From NCBI RefSeq assembly GCF_003594875.1, contig NZ_QZEY01000010.1, forward strand, positions 186,001 through 250,000: a stretch of 64,000 bases of DNA, written 5' to 3'. The position numbers and the translations under genes were made by a program. Source of the stretch: Bailinhaonella thermotolerans. GTDB lineage: Bacteria; Actinomycetota; Actinomycetes; Streptosporangiales; Streptosporangiaceae. Every line of letters begins with the position of its first letter. Position 1 is the first letter of the stretch. The notes beneath the pieces are model-generated. The model saw only the letters and a program-made list of their open reading frames with translations. It did not search any database and had not been told where the DNA came from. This document shows, in pieces, positions 55,975-64,000 of the stretch.

Positions 55975-56967
55975 ATGAAGCCCTTGCGCGGCGCGATCGT
56001 AACCCTCGCTGCACTTCTCACCCTCGCCGCGTGCGGCACCACCGAGCCCCCGAAGGACGCCGCTCAGGAGGCGGGCAAGCCGAGCGCCGCCGGCGCGGGC
56101 CCCGTCACCGTCACGGACAGCCGGGGCAAGGCGATCAAGCTGGACAAGCCCGCCTCCCGTGTCGTCACGCTGGAGTGGGCCGAGACCGAGATGCTGGCCA
56201 GCCTGGGCGTGCAGCCCGTCGGCGCGGCCGACCTCAAGGGGTTCGCCGTCTGGGACACCGCGGTCAAGCTCGACCCGTCGGTCAAGGACGTCGGCACCCG
56301 CGTCGAGCCCAGCGTGGACTCGATCGTCGCCCTCCAGCCCGACCTGGTCATCATGGAGTCGGTCCGCGACGCCGCCCTGGTCGACCAGCTCGAGAAGACC
56401 GTCCCGGTCCTGGTCACCAAGGCCAGCGACGGCAAGGACAACCTCGGCCGCCTGCGCGCCGACTTCAAGATGGTCGCGGCCGCCGTCGGCAAGACCGCCG
56501 AGGCCGACAAGGTCCTCGCCGACCTGGACAAGACCCTGGCCGAGGGCAAGCAGAAGCTCGCCGCCGCCGGCGCCGCGGGCAAGCCGTTCATCATGGCCGA
56601 CGGCTGGAAGGAGAACAGCAACATCTCCATCCGCCTGTTCGGCAAGCACGCCCTGGTCTCCGAGGTCGCCGAGCAGCTCGGCCTGGTCAACGCCTGGACC
56701 GGCAAGGTGGACCCGATGTGGGGCCTGGGCAACACCGACGTCGAGGGCCTGACCGTCCTGAAGGACGAGAACATCCGGTTCTTCTACAACGCCTCCGACA
56801 ACGACGACGTCTTCACCGGCGGCCTGGCCGGCAACGCCATCTGGAAGTCGCTGCCGTTCGTGAAGAAGCAGCAGGTCACCCGCCTGCCCGACGGCATCTG
56901 GACCTTCGGCGGCCCGCTGTCGTGCAAGCAGTACGCCGAGGCGCTCCTGAAGGCCTACGGGGCTTGA
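55975..56967 (+). CDS. Iron-siderophore substrate-binding lipoprotein
   Basis: 330 residues. The lipoprotein signal is IVTLAALLTLAACGTT (acylated Cys in LAAC). The FepB/FhuD-type class III binding-protein pattern is seen: VTVTDSRGKAIKLDKPASRVVTLEWAETEMLASLGVQPVG, then VEPSVDSIVALQPDLVIM and GLGNTDVEGLTVLKDENIRFFYN. It holds the ferric siderophore at the membrane surface. AGGAAAC precedes ATG 55975. Its stop overlaps the permease start. Confidence 0.93.
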   Translation: MKPLRGAIVTLAALLTLAACGTTEPPKDAAQEAGKPSAAGAGPVTVTDSRGKAIKLDKPASRVVTLEWAETEMLASLGVQPVGAADLKGFAVWDTAVKLDPSVKDVGTRVEPSVDSIVALQPDLVIMESVRDAALVDQLEKTVPVLVTKASDGKDNLGRLRADFKMVAAAVGKTAEADKVLADLDKTLAEGKQKLAAAGAAGKPFIMADGWKENSNISIRLFGKHALVSEVAEQLGLVNAWTGKVDPMWGLGNTDVEGLTVLKDENIRFFYNASDNDDVFTGGLAGNAIWKSLPFVKKQQVTRLPDGIWTFGGPLSCKQYAEALLKAYGA

Positions 56968-59051
56968 GCACAGTCCTGACGCCGGCTCCCCCGGCCGCCG
57001 CGCCCGCGCGGCGGCTGGGGGTCGCCGGCCTCTTCGTGCTCGGGCTCGCGGGGGTCGTGCTGATCGCCGCGGTCCACATCACCCAGGGCACGTCGTCCGT
57101 CGGCGTGATGGACCTGCTCCGCCTGCCCTTCACCGACGGCGACGGCGGGGAGGCCGCGCGCGTGCTGGCCGCCTCCCGGCTGCCGCGGCTGCTGGCCGGC
57201 GTCGCGGTCGGCGTCGCGCTGGGCGTGGCCGGGGCGCTGCTCCAGTCCCTCGCCCGAAACCCGCTGGCCTCCCCCGACACCCTCGCGGTGGCCGACGGCG
57301 CGCACCTGGCCGTGGTCGGCGTCGCGGCCTTCGGCGTCACCCTGCCCACGCTCCCGGCGGGCGGCCTCGCCCTCGTCGGCGGGCTCGGGGCGGCGGCGCT
57401 GGTCATGGCCCTGTCGTCGGGCGGGCGGACGAGCACCACCCGGCTGATCCTCGCCGGATCCGCCACCGGGATCGCGCTGCACTCGCTGACCAACCTGCTC
57501 ATGATCCTGTTCCAGGAGCAGACCACCGGCCTGTTCGCCTGGGGCTCCGGCTCGCTGGTGCAGTCCGACCTCGTCGCGGTCGCCCAGCTCGGCCCGATCA
57601 TCGCGGCCGCCGTGCTCCTCGGCGTGTTCGCCGGCCCCCGCCTGGACATCCTCGGCCTCGGCGACGACACCGCCGCCACCCTGGGCGTCAACGTACGGCG
57701 GACGCGCGTGCTGGCCACCGTCCTCGCGGTCGTGCTCTCGGCCGCCGCCGTGACCATCGCCGGGCCCATCGGCTTCGTCGGACTGTGCGCCCCGGTCGTC
57801 GTCCGCCTGCTGCTCCGCGTGATCGCCGGGCCGCAGCGGCACCGGGTGCTGCTGCCGCTGGCCGCCCTCGCCGGCGTGATCTTCGTGCTCGGCGCCGACA
57901 TCGTGCTCCGCGCCGTGCTCGGCGGCCAGGCCGGGGTGGACGTCCCCCCGGGCGTGGTCACCACGATCATCGGCGCGGGCGTGCTGATCTGGCTGGCCCG
58001 CCGCCACCGCGACGCCGGGCCCACACGCCGGCCCCCCACCGTGCGGTCGGCCGCGGGCCGGTCCCGCGCCGCGCTGTGGACGATCGGCGGCGTGTGCGCC
58101 GCGCTCCTCGCCGGCGCCGCCGTACTCGGCCTGCTGGCCGGGGACAGCTGGCTGCTGACCGGCGACGTCGCGAACTGGCTGCGGGGCGAGAGCGGCAAGG
58201 TCGTCACGTTCGTGCTCGACCAGCGGTACCCCCGGGTGCTCGCCGCGGTCCTCGCCGGAGCCGCGCTGGCCGTCGCCGGGACGATCTTCCAGGCCGTGTG
58301 CCGCAACCCGCTCGCCGAGCCCGGCGTGCTGGGCGTCACCGCCGGGGCCGGGGTCGGCGCGATCACGCTGATCACCCTCGTGCCCGCCGCGGGGATCTGG
58401 GCCATGTCCGCCGCCGCCGGGTTCGGCGCGGTGGCCACGTTCGCCCTGATCTACCTGCTGTCCTGGCGCGGCGGCCTCAGCTCGGACCGGATCGTGCTCA
58501 TCGGCGTCGGCGCGCACGCCGCCGCCACCGCGATCACCGTGCTGATCATCGTCCGGTCGGATCCCTGGAGCACGTCCAAGGCGCTGACCTGGCTCTCCGG
58601 CTCCACCTACGGCCGGGTCCCGGTGCAGCTCATCCCGGTGGCGCTGGCGCTCGTGCTGGTGCTCCCGCTGGCCGCGCTGCTCCGCCGCGACCTGGACCTG
58701 CTGGCCCTGGACGAGGACACCCCCCGCATCCTGGGCGTCGCCCTGGAGCCGGTACGGCTGGCCGCCCTCGGCGGCGCCGTCCTCCTGACCTCCTCGGCGG
58801 TCTCGGCGGTGGGCGTCATCGGCTTCGTCGGGCTCGTCGCGCCGCACATCGCGCGCGCCCTGGTCGGCGGGCGGCACGCGCACGTGCTCCCCGTCGCCGC
58901 CCTCCTCGGGGCGATCCTCGTCAGCCTGGCGGACACGCTCGGCCGCACGGTCATCGCCCCCGCGCAGATCCCCGCCGGTCTGGTCACCGCCCTGATCGGC
59001 ACCCCGTACTTCGTCTGGCTGCTGTGGCGGTCACGAGCAGGACAGGACTAG
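56964..59051 (+). CDS. Double-length FecCD permease (two permeases fused)
   Basis: 695 residues with about twenty membrane helices in two FecCD units. Unit 1 (~1-345): SRLPRLLAGVAVGVALGVAGALLQSLARNPLASPDTLAV, GPIGFVGLCAPVVVRLLL. Unit 2 (~355-690): QRYPRVLAAVLAGAALAVAGTIFQAVCRNPLAEPGVLGV, GVIGFVGLVAPHIARALVG, FVWLLWR. One chain thus replaces the usual permease dimer, as in FhuB. TTG 56964 overlaps the binding-protein stop (TTGA), so the rare start is chosen because of coupling. Confidence 0.93.
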   Translation: MSTVLTPAPPAAAPARRLGVAGLFVLGLAGVVLIAAVHITQGTSSVGVMDLLRLPFTDGDGGEAARVLAASRLPRLLAGVAVGVALGVAGALLQSLARNPLASPDTLAVADGAHLAVVGVAAFGVTLPTLPAGGLALVGGLGAAALVMALSSGGRTSTTRLILAGSATGIALHSLTNLLMILFQEQTTGLFAWGSGSLVQSDLVAVAQLGPIIAAAVLLGVFAGPRLDILGLGDDTAATLGVNVRRTRVLATVLAVVLSAAAVTIAGPIGFVGLCAPVVVRLLLRVIAGPQRHRVLLPLAALAGVIFVLGADIVLRAVLGGQAGVDVPPGVVTTIIGAGVLIWLARRHRDAGPTRRPPTVRSAAGRSRAALWTIGGVCAALLAGAAVLGLLAGDSWLLTGDVANWLRGESGKVVTFVLDQRYPRVLAAVLAGAALAVAGTIFQAVCRNPLAEPGVLGVTAGAGVGAITLITLVPAAGIWAMSAAAGFGAVATFALIYLLSWRGGLSSDRIVLIGVGAHAAATAITVLIIVRSDPWSTSKALTWLSGSTYGRVPVQLIPVALALVLVLPLAALLRRDLDLLALDEDTPRILGVALEPVRLAALGGAVLLTSSAVSAVGVIGFVGLVAPHIARALVGGRHAHVLPVAALLGAILVSLADTLGRTVIAPAQIPAGLVTALIGTPYFVWLLWRSRAGQD

Positions 59052-59057
59052 AACCAC

Positions 59058-59957
59058 ATGATCGCTCCCTGGCGTCCCTTCGCGGTCCGCGTGCACGGGC
59101 TGACCCGGCTCAGCCCGTCGTTCCTGCGCGCCACCTTCACCGGCGACGACGTGGACGTGTTCGCCGACAACGGCTACGACCAGCGGGTCAAGCTCGTCGT
59201 GCCGCTGCCGGACCACGGGATCGACGCGTTCCCGCTGGACGCGGACTGGTACGCCGGCTGGCGAGCCCTCCCCGACGAGAAGCGCAACCCGATCAGGACG
59301 TACACCGTGCGCGCCGTACGGCCGGGCGAGGTGGACATCGACCTCGTGCTCCACGGCTCCGGCGACCACCCCGCCGGGCCCGCCGCGACCTGGGCCGCCG
59401 CCGCCGAGCCGGGCGACCGCGCCGTGCTGATCGGGCCCGACGCGCGGTACACCGACGGGCCGCACGGGGGGCTGGAGTTCCGCCCCGCGCCGGGGGCCGG
59501 GCCGTTCCTGCTGGCCGGGGACGAGACCGCGGTCCCCGCGATCGCCTCGATCCTGGAACGGCTCGCGCCGGACGCGACCGGCGAGGCGTTCCTGGAGGTG
59601 CCGCACGCCGCCGACGCCCTCGACCTCACCGCGCCGGAGGGCGTGCGCGTGACGTGGCTCCCGCGCGAGGGCGAGCCGCACGGGACCGGGCTGATCCCGG
59701 CGGTGCGCGAGGCGGCCGCCCGGCTCCTCCCCCGCGCCGCCTCCGACGCGCCCCTCGGGGACGTGAACGTGGACGAGGACATCCTGTGGGAGGTCCCCGA
59801 CGCGCCGCCGGGCGGGTCGCCGTACGCCTGGCTGGCCGGGGAGGCCGGTGTGATCAAGACGCTGCGGCGGTGCCTGGTCTCGGAGCACGGGATGGACCGG
59901 CGGGCGGTGGCGTTCATGGGGTACTGGCGCGTGGGCCGGGCCGAGCCGAGCGCCTGA
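59058..59957 (+). CDS. Siderophore-interacting protein (ferric reductase type)
   Basis: 299 residues. N-terminal FAD-binding barrel with [21 protein letters not shown], the hallmark R-x-Y-T-x-R, and [19 protein letters not shown]. The C-terminal NAD(P)H-binding half contains [20 protein letters not shown] and the closing GYWRVG. It reduces ferric siderophore in the cytosol to free iron. It lies 6 bp after the permease and is the last gene of the iron-box operon, converging with only 3 bp on the kinase gene. Confidence 0.93.
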   Translation: MIAPWRPFAVRVHGLTRLSPSFLRATFTGDDVDVFADNGYDQRVKLVVPLPDHGIDAFPLDADWYAGWRALPDEKRNPIRTYTVRAVRPGEVDIDLVLHGSGDHPAGPAATWAAAAEPGDRAVLIGPDARYTDGPHGGLEFRPAPGAGPFLLAGDETAVPAIASILERLAPDATGEAFLEVPHAADALDLTAPEGVRVTWLPREGEPHGTGLIPAVREAAARLLPRAASDAPLGDVNVDEDILWEVPDAPPGGSPYAWLAGEAGVIKTLRRCLVSEHGMDRRAVAFMGYWRVGRAEPSA

Positions 59958-59960
59958 GCC

Positions 59961-62795
59961 CTACGGGATCGGGCCGGAGTGCTCGTCCCACCACTTCATG
60001 AAGTCGCGGGGGTTCCCGGCGCGGAGGGCGACCGCCTGGATGTTCAGGCGGTTGTCCGTCCAGGCGAGGACGTTGTGGTCGCCGTGCCTGCCGCAGCGCA
60101 CGCGCCCGGTCTCCTTGTCGTCGATCGTGTAGACCGAGCCGCCGCTGAAGCCGGCCGGAAGTGACGTGCAGCTCGGCCCGTCGGGCACGCCGCCGGTGGC
60201 GAAGTGGGCGTCCATCGCCGCCCGATCGGGGAACTGGAAGTAGAAGACCGCGTGGGTGTCCTCGGACGTCCCGCAGACGATCCCGGCGGTGGCCGTGGCC
60301 GGCGCCGCGGCCCCCGCGACCTGCTCCGGCGCGCGCATGCAGGTGAGCTTGGACTCGCCGGGGACGTGCCGCATGAGCGCCTCCTCGGCGGGAGAGGGGA
60401 ATCCCGTCGCCTTGTTGCGGGCCGCCACGATGTCCTCGACCGGCGGTCCCTGGTTCTCCTGCCACCAGTCGGCCAGTTCCGCCGCGTCGGGGCCGGTCGC
60501 GCGGCCCAGGACGGACAGCGGCTCGCTCGTCCACTCCACCGCGTGGCCGTCGCGCGGGTCGCGGTAGCAGAGCAGGCTGCCCCAGATCACCGTCTGGTAC
60601 TCGATCGTCTGGTGGCCCAGGAAGTCCTTGGGCGGCGGGTCGTCCGTGCACGGCGTCCGCCCGGGCGCGGACACCGCGTCGATCTGGCGCTGGTAGTCGC
60701 GCTTCAGCCCCTGCTCGCCCGCGAAGCGGTAATAGGTCACGGTCTTCGCGCCCTCGCCGCGCGGCGCGCACCGCACGGCGGCGACCAGTCGCTCGCGGAA
60801 CCGCTCCAGGCTTCCCGCGGGGACGCGCTCGCAGCCGTCGAGGCGCACGAGATCGACGAGGGCCTTCTCGTCCGGCGTGGGGAAGGAGGGGACGCCCTCC
60901 CACGTCGTCCACAGCCTGTGGACGACCTGTCCCGGCTCGTCCGCGCGGCCGGTCACGCGGGCGGCGGCGCGCGTGACGTCCGAGGTCCAGACGAGGGTGG
61001 CGGACCGGCCCTCCGGGTGGCACAGGAGACGGCCCCGCGCCTGGCCGGTGTGCGGGTATCGGTGCTCCGCGGCGTCCTCGGCCGCGCAGTCGCCGCTGCC
61101 GCGCGCGACCCCGGCCCGGCGCACGACCTCGGCGTACGCGTCGTCCAGCTCCGCCCGCGTGTCGAACAGCCCCACCACGACCTCCCGCCGCGTGGCGTCC
61201 CGGCAGGTCAGGGAGGTCTTCGCGCCGGGGAACGCGGCGGACTCCAAGATCGCGCAGTCGGCCCGCAGCGCCGCCGGGACCCGGGCGAGCGCGTCCGGGG
61301 AGGGCCGGTCGCCGCCGGTCAGCCGCAGCGCCGCGAACGCCCCGCCCGCCGCCAGGAGCGGGACCACCAGCGCCGCCGCGATCCAGGCCCGGCGGCGTCC
61401 CCGGCCTCGCGCGGCCCCTCCGGGCCGTGCCCCCGCGCCGCCGGCGCCGGTCCCGCCCGTGCCGCCTGGGTGGCCTGGGGCGCCTGGGCCGCCGTCCCCC
61501 GGCGGGAGCGCGCCGCCGTCCGTCCCCGCGCCGGACGCCCCGGTCCCGCCCCCGATCCCGCCTCCGATCCCATCCGCCGTGCCCGGGACGCCCGTGGTCA
61601 CGCCGCCCGTGGTCACGCCGCCCGCCGTGCCCGGGACGCCGGATGCCGCCCCGGTCGCCGGGCCACCCCCGGCCGTGCCCGCCGCCGTCGCGCCGCCGGG
61701 GACCTGACCCTCGCCGACCGCCCCACCGACCGTCCCGGCCGCCGTGCCGTACGGCGGGGCCGCCGGGTCGTACGGGACGCCCGGGTCGTACGGGACGCCG
61801 GGGGCGCCGCCGTACCCGGGCGGGACGCCGTACAGGACGACCGTGCCCGGGAGGGTGGGCACGGTCCCGCCCGGCGGGACGGGGTGGAACGGGCCGACCG
61901 GCGACCCGGGGAACGCGGCGAGGCCGGGGAACCCCGGGTACCCGCCCACGACCTCGGCGAACGCCCGCGCCAGCTCCCCGCACGAGGGGTACCGGTCGTC
62001 CGGGTCCTTGGCCATGGCCCGCGCCACGATCGCGTCGTACCGGGGGTCGAGGTCCGGCCGGGCCGCCGTCACGCGCGGCGGCGGGTCCTGGATGTGCGCC
62101 CACAGCACCGCGATCGCGTCGCTCCTGCGGTACGGCCGGAGCCCGGTGAGGCACTGGTAGAGCACCGCGCCCAGGGCGTACACGTCCGCGCGGGAGTCCA
62201 CCGGGTAGGCCTGGATCTGCTCGGGCGCGGCGTAGTCGGCGGTGCCCACGAACTGGCCGCCCGGCCCGACGGTGTCGGCGGAGACCTGCTTGGCGATGCC
62301 GAAGTCGCACAGGTAGGCGTGGCCGGAGCGGCGGTCGATGAGCACGTTGCTCGGCTTGACGTCCCGGTGGACCAGCCCGGCCTCGTGCGCGGCGTCCAGC
62401 GCGGCGGCGATCTGCCGCAGGAACCCCAGGGTGCGCGGGGGGTCCAGGGCTCCCTCGGCGCGGAGGTACACCCCGAAGTCCTCACCCTCGACGTACCGCA
62501 TGACCAGGTAGAGCAGGTCCCCCGCGGACCCCCGGGCGTAGATCGGGATGACGTTGGGGTGGTCGAGCCGCGCCGCGATGGAGACCTCGCGCTCGAACCG
62601 CTCGCGGAAGCTCGCCTCGCGGGCCAGGTCCGGGTGGAGCACCTTCAGCGCGACCCGGCGGCCGAGCGCGAGGTCCTCGGCGAGGTAGACGTGGCTCATC
62701 CCGGTCTGCGACAGCCGCCGGACCGGGCGGTAACCAGGAAAGATCGCGGTGATCTCGGGCGAGCCGGGGAAATCCCCCATCGCCGGGTCGTCCAC
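59961..62795 (-). CDS. Receptor-type Ser/Thr protein kinase with three Cys-rich extracellular repeats
   Basis: About 944 residues. The kinase domain (~25-285) has ALKVL Lys, HRDVKPSN, CDFGIAK and DYAAPEQ, all needed for activity. The glycine loop is degenerate (RLSQTGMSHVYL instead of GxGxxG). A ~170-residue Gly/Pro/Ala juxtamembrane stretch leads to one membrane helix (WIAAALVVPLLAAGGAFAAL). Outside are three ~150-residue units that share paired Cys, an aromatic YYRF/FYFQF strand and a closing WW or Trp motif. It likely senses an extracellular signal. GTG 62795 has GGGGA 7 nt upstream; GTG 62801 or ATG 62780 are alternatives. Confidence 0.9.
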   Translation of the reverse strand: MDDPAMGDFPGSPEITAIFPGYRPVRRLSQTGMSHVYLAEDLALGRRVALKVLHPDLAREASFRERFEREVSIAARLDHPNVIPIYARGSAGDLLYLVMRYVEGEDFGVYLRAEGALDPPRTLGFLRQIAAALDAAHEAGLVHRDVKPSNVLIDRRSGHAYLCDFGIAKQVSADTVGPGGQFVGTADYAAPEQIQAYPVDSRADVYALGAVLYQCLTGLRPYRRSDAIAVLWAHIQDPPPRVTAARPDLDPRYDAIVARAMAKDPDDRYPSCGELARAFAEVVGGYPGFPGLAAFPGSPVGPFHPVPPGGTVPTLPGTVVLYGVPPGYGGAPGVPYDPGVPYDPAAPPYGTAAGTVGGAVGEGQVPGGATAAGTAGGGPATGAASGVPGTAGGVTTGGVTTGVPGTADGIGGGIGGGTGASGAGTDGGALPPGDGGPGAPGHPGGTGGTGAGGAGARPGGAARGRGRRRAWIAAALVVPLLAAGGAFAALRLTGGDRPSPDALARVPAALRADCAILESAAFPGAKTSLTCRDATRREVVVGLFDTRAELDDAYAEVVRRAGVARGSGDCAAEDAAEHRYPHTGQARGRLLCHPEGRSATLVWTSDVTRAAARVTGRADEPGQVVHRLWTTWEGVPSFPTPDEKALVDLVRLDGCERVPAGSLERFRERLVAAVRCAPRGEGAKTVTYYRFAGEQGLKRDYQRQIDAVSAPGRTPCTDDPPPKDFLGHQTIEYQTVIWGSLLCYRDPRDGHAVEWTSEPLSVLGRATGPDAAELADWWQENQGPPVEDIVAARNKATGFPSPAEEALMRHVPGESKLTCMRAPEQVAGAAAPATATAGIVCGTSEDTHAVFYFQFPDRAAMDAHFATGGVPDGPSCTSLPAGFSGGSVYTIDDKETGRVRCGRHGDHNVLAWTDNRLNIQAVALRAGNPRDFMKWWDEHSGPIP

Positions 62796-62951
62796 GTCCA
62801 CATCCCCGGAGCCATCCGACGGTCAACGTGTCTGCGCAGGCCCCCCGGTCCTGGCCCCACCAGCCTACGCCACCGGTCCGCCGCCGATCGAGCCTCCGCC
62901 CGGCCGGGGGCCGCGGCGGCGGGCGGCCGCCCCCGTGACAGACTCCTGACC

Positions 62952-63977
62952 ATGAGCCACGTCGCAGCCGATGATCGTTATGACCGTATGGAGTACCGCC
63001 GGTGCGGCCGGAGCGGCCTCCGCCTCCCCGCCGTGTCCCTCGGCCTCTGGCACAACTTCGGCGACGACAGGCCCATCGACACCCAGCGGGCGATCCTCCG
63101 CCGCGCCTTCGACCTGGGGATCACCCACTTCGACCTGGCGAACAACTACGGCCCGCCGTACGGCTCGGCGGAGGTCAACTTCGGCCGGATCCTGCGGGAG
63201 GACCTGCGGCCGTACCGCGACGAGCTGGTCATCTCCACCAAGGCCGGGTACGACATGTGGCCGGGGCCGTACGGCGAGTGGGGCTCGCGGAAGTACCTCC
63301 TGGCCAGCCTCGACCAGTCCCTCGCGCGGATGGGGCTGGACTACGTGGACGTGTTCTACAGCCACCGCTTCGACCCGGACACGCCCCTGGAGGAGACCAT
63401 GGGCGCGCTCGACCACGCGGTGCGCTCCGGCAAGGCCCTCTACGCCGGGATCTCCTCCTACTCGGCGGAGCGCACGGCCGAGGCCGCGGCCATCCTGCGC
63501 GAGATGGGCACGCCGCTGCTCATCCACCAGCCGTCGTACTCCATGCTGAACCGCTGGGTCGAGGGCGGCCTCCTGGACACGCTGGAGGAGAACGGCGTGG
63601 GCTGCATCGCCTTCTCGCCGCTGGCCCAGGGCATGCTGACCGACAAGTACCTCGGCGGCGTCCCGGCCGGCTCCCGCGCCAGCCAGGGCAAGTCCCTCTC
63701 GCCGGACCTGCTCACCGAGCGGACCCTGGGCCACATCCGCGCCCTCAACGAGATGGCCGCGGCCCGGGGCCAGTCGCTCGCCCAGATGGCCCTGGCCTGG
63801 ACCCTGCGCGACCCCCGCGTCACGTCCGTCCTCATCGGGGCCAGCAGCGTCGCCCAGCTCGAGGAGAACGTCGCCGCGCTCGCCAACCCCGGCTTCACCC
63901 CCGAGGAGCTGGCCGCCATCGACCGCGACGCCGTCGAGGCCGGCATCAACCTGTGGGCCGCCTCCAGCGCCGGCTGA
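62952..63977 (+). CDS. Aldo/keto reductase (YghZ/MgrA-like)
   Basis: 341 residues, NADPH-dependent reductase with a TIM barrel. It has RRCGRSGLRLPAVSLGLWHNFGDD, the catalytic Asp/Tyr segment FDLANNYGPPYGSAEVNFG (Asp, Tyr), Lys in VISTKAGYDMWPGPYGEWGSRKYL, His in FYSHRFDPDTPLEETM, and the cofactor tail VLIGASSVAQLEENV. The YGEWGSRKYL insert is typical of the YghZ/MgrA subgroup that reduces L-glyceraldehyde 3-phosphate or methylglyoxal. ATG 62952 is used; there is no strong Shine-Dalgarno. It is divergent from the kinase. Confidence 0.92.
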   Translation: MSHVAADDRYDRMEYRRCGRSGLRLPAVSLGLWHNFGDDRPIDTQRAILRRAFDLGITHFDLANNYGPPYGSAEVNFGRILREDLRPYRDELVISTKAGYDMWPGPYGEWGSRKYLLASLDQSLARMGLDYVDVFYSHRFDPDTPLEETMGALDHAVRSGKALYAGISSYSAERTAEAAAILREMGTPLLIHQPSYSMLNRWVEGGLLDTLEENGVGCIAFSPLAQGMLTDKYLGGVPAGSRASQGKSLSPDLLTERTLGHIRALNEMAAARGQSLAQMALAWTLRDPRVTSVLIGASSVAQLEENVAALANPGFTPEELAAIDRDAVEAGINLWAASSAG

Positions 63978-63990
63978 CCGTGAGCGCCCC

Positions 63991-64000
63991 GCCGTACGGC
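63991..64000. repeat. GCCGTACGGC dispersed palindrome (one of about 25 copies)
   Basis: Exact copies start at 4859, 7499, 10325, 13415, 14375, 15660, 19815, 22511, 23222, 27921, 31306, 32009, 35262, 43015, 44342, 49520, 50352, 51707, 52290, 53499, 59313, 61746, 63155, 63266 and 63991. They are in both coding and non-coding DNA and in different reading frames. Confidence 0.85.

Overview
The window comes from a very GC-rich actinomycete chromosome (I estimate about 73-75% G+C by eye). GTG and TTG starts, leaderless promoters, an IdeR/DtxR-type iron box, an ergothioneine cluster, a SARP/AfsR-type regulator, a PknB-type kinase and a CGNR regulator all fit a Streptosporangiales or Streptomyces-like soil actinobacterium; the species cannot be named. 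There are no rRNA or tRNA genes, CRISPR arrays, insertion sequences or phage genes. The palindrome GCCGTACGGC occurs about 25 times by hand count, in coding and non-coding DNA, against well under one expected.

Layout. 0-2.8 kb: a cut FAD oxidoreductase divergent from an XRE-cupin regulator, then nadE and a DUF998 membrane protein converging on a strong terminator. 2.9-15.6 kb: a glycoside-use region with a GH20 hexosaminidase, a Dpp/Opp-type ABC transporter (one protein is a permease-ATPase fusion), a TetR regulator, a GH3 and a GH1 glycosidase. An almost identical CCACGTGG-centred operator lies before GH20, between the transporter and TetR, and before GH1, which suggests one regulon. A Rho_N-domain stress-type gene is inserted in it. 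15.7-20.6 kb: a minus-strand unit encoding a 6-carboxytetrahydropterin-synthase-like protein, a flavin split-barrel (PPOX) protein, an A-T-R NRPS-like reductase and a coupled 20-residue peptide. This is the best candidate for an undescribed biosynthetic system. 21.2-29.4 kb: a DeoR regulator divergent from a carbohydrate ABC transporter bracketed by two paralogous DUF5107 proteins. 29.45-29.9 kb: decayed XRE-type genes.

30-34.5 kb: ergothioneine genes egtA-egtB-egtC-egtD, tightly overlapped and without egtE. 34.6-39.7 kb: two TetR regulators, a VOC protein, a membrane protein, a secreted glycerophosphodiesterase, a ferritin-like protein and an aquaporin. 39.8-44.2 kb: two paralogous APC permeases bracketing a 75-residue HMG-box protein of eukaryotic type, rare in bacteria. 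44.4-51 kb: three regulator-transporter modules (GbsR/MarR with an ABC exporter, MerR with a membrane protein, CGNR with an MFS exporter). 51-54.9 kb: a small secreted protein, a polypyrimidine minisatellite and a 1029-residue SARP/NB-ARC regulator. 55-60 kb: an iron-box-controlled siderophore uptake operon (ATPase, lipoprotein, double-length permease, siderophore-interacting protein). 60-64 kb: a receptor-type Ser/Thr kinase with three Cys-rich extracellular repeats and an aldo/keto reductase.

Function calls rest on motifs read by eye from translations; no database search was run. Starts were chosen from Shine-Dalgarno spacing, overlap with the upstream stop, or a -10 hexamer about 7 nt upstream of the start codon (leaderless).
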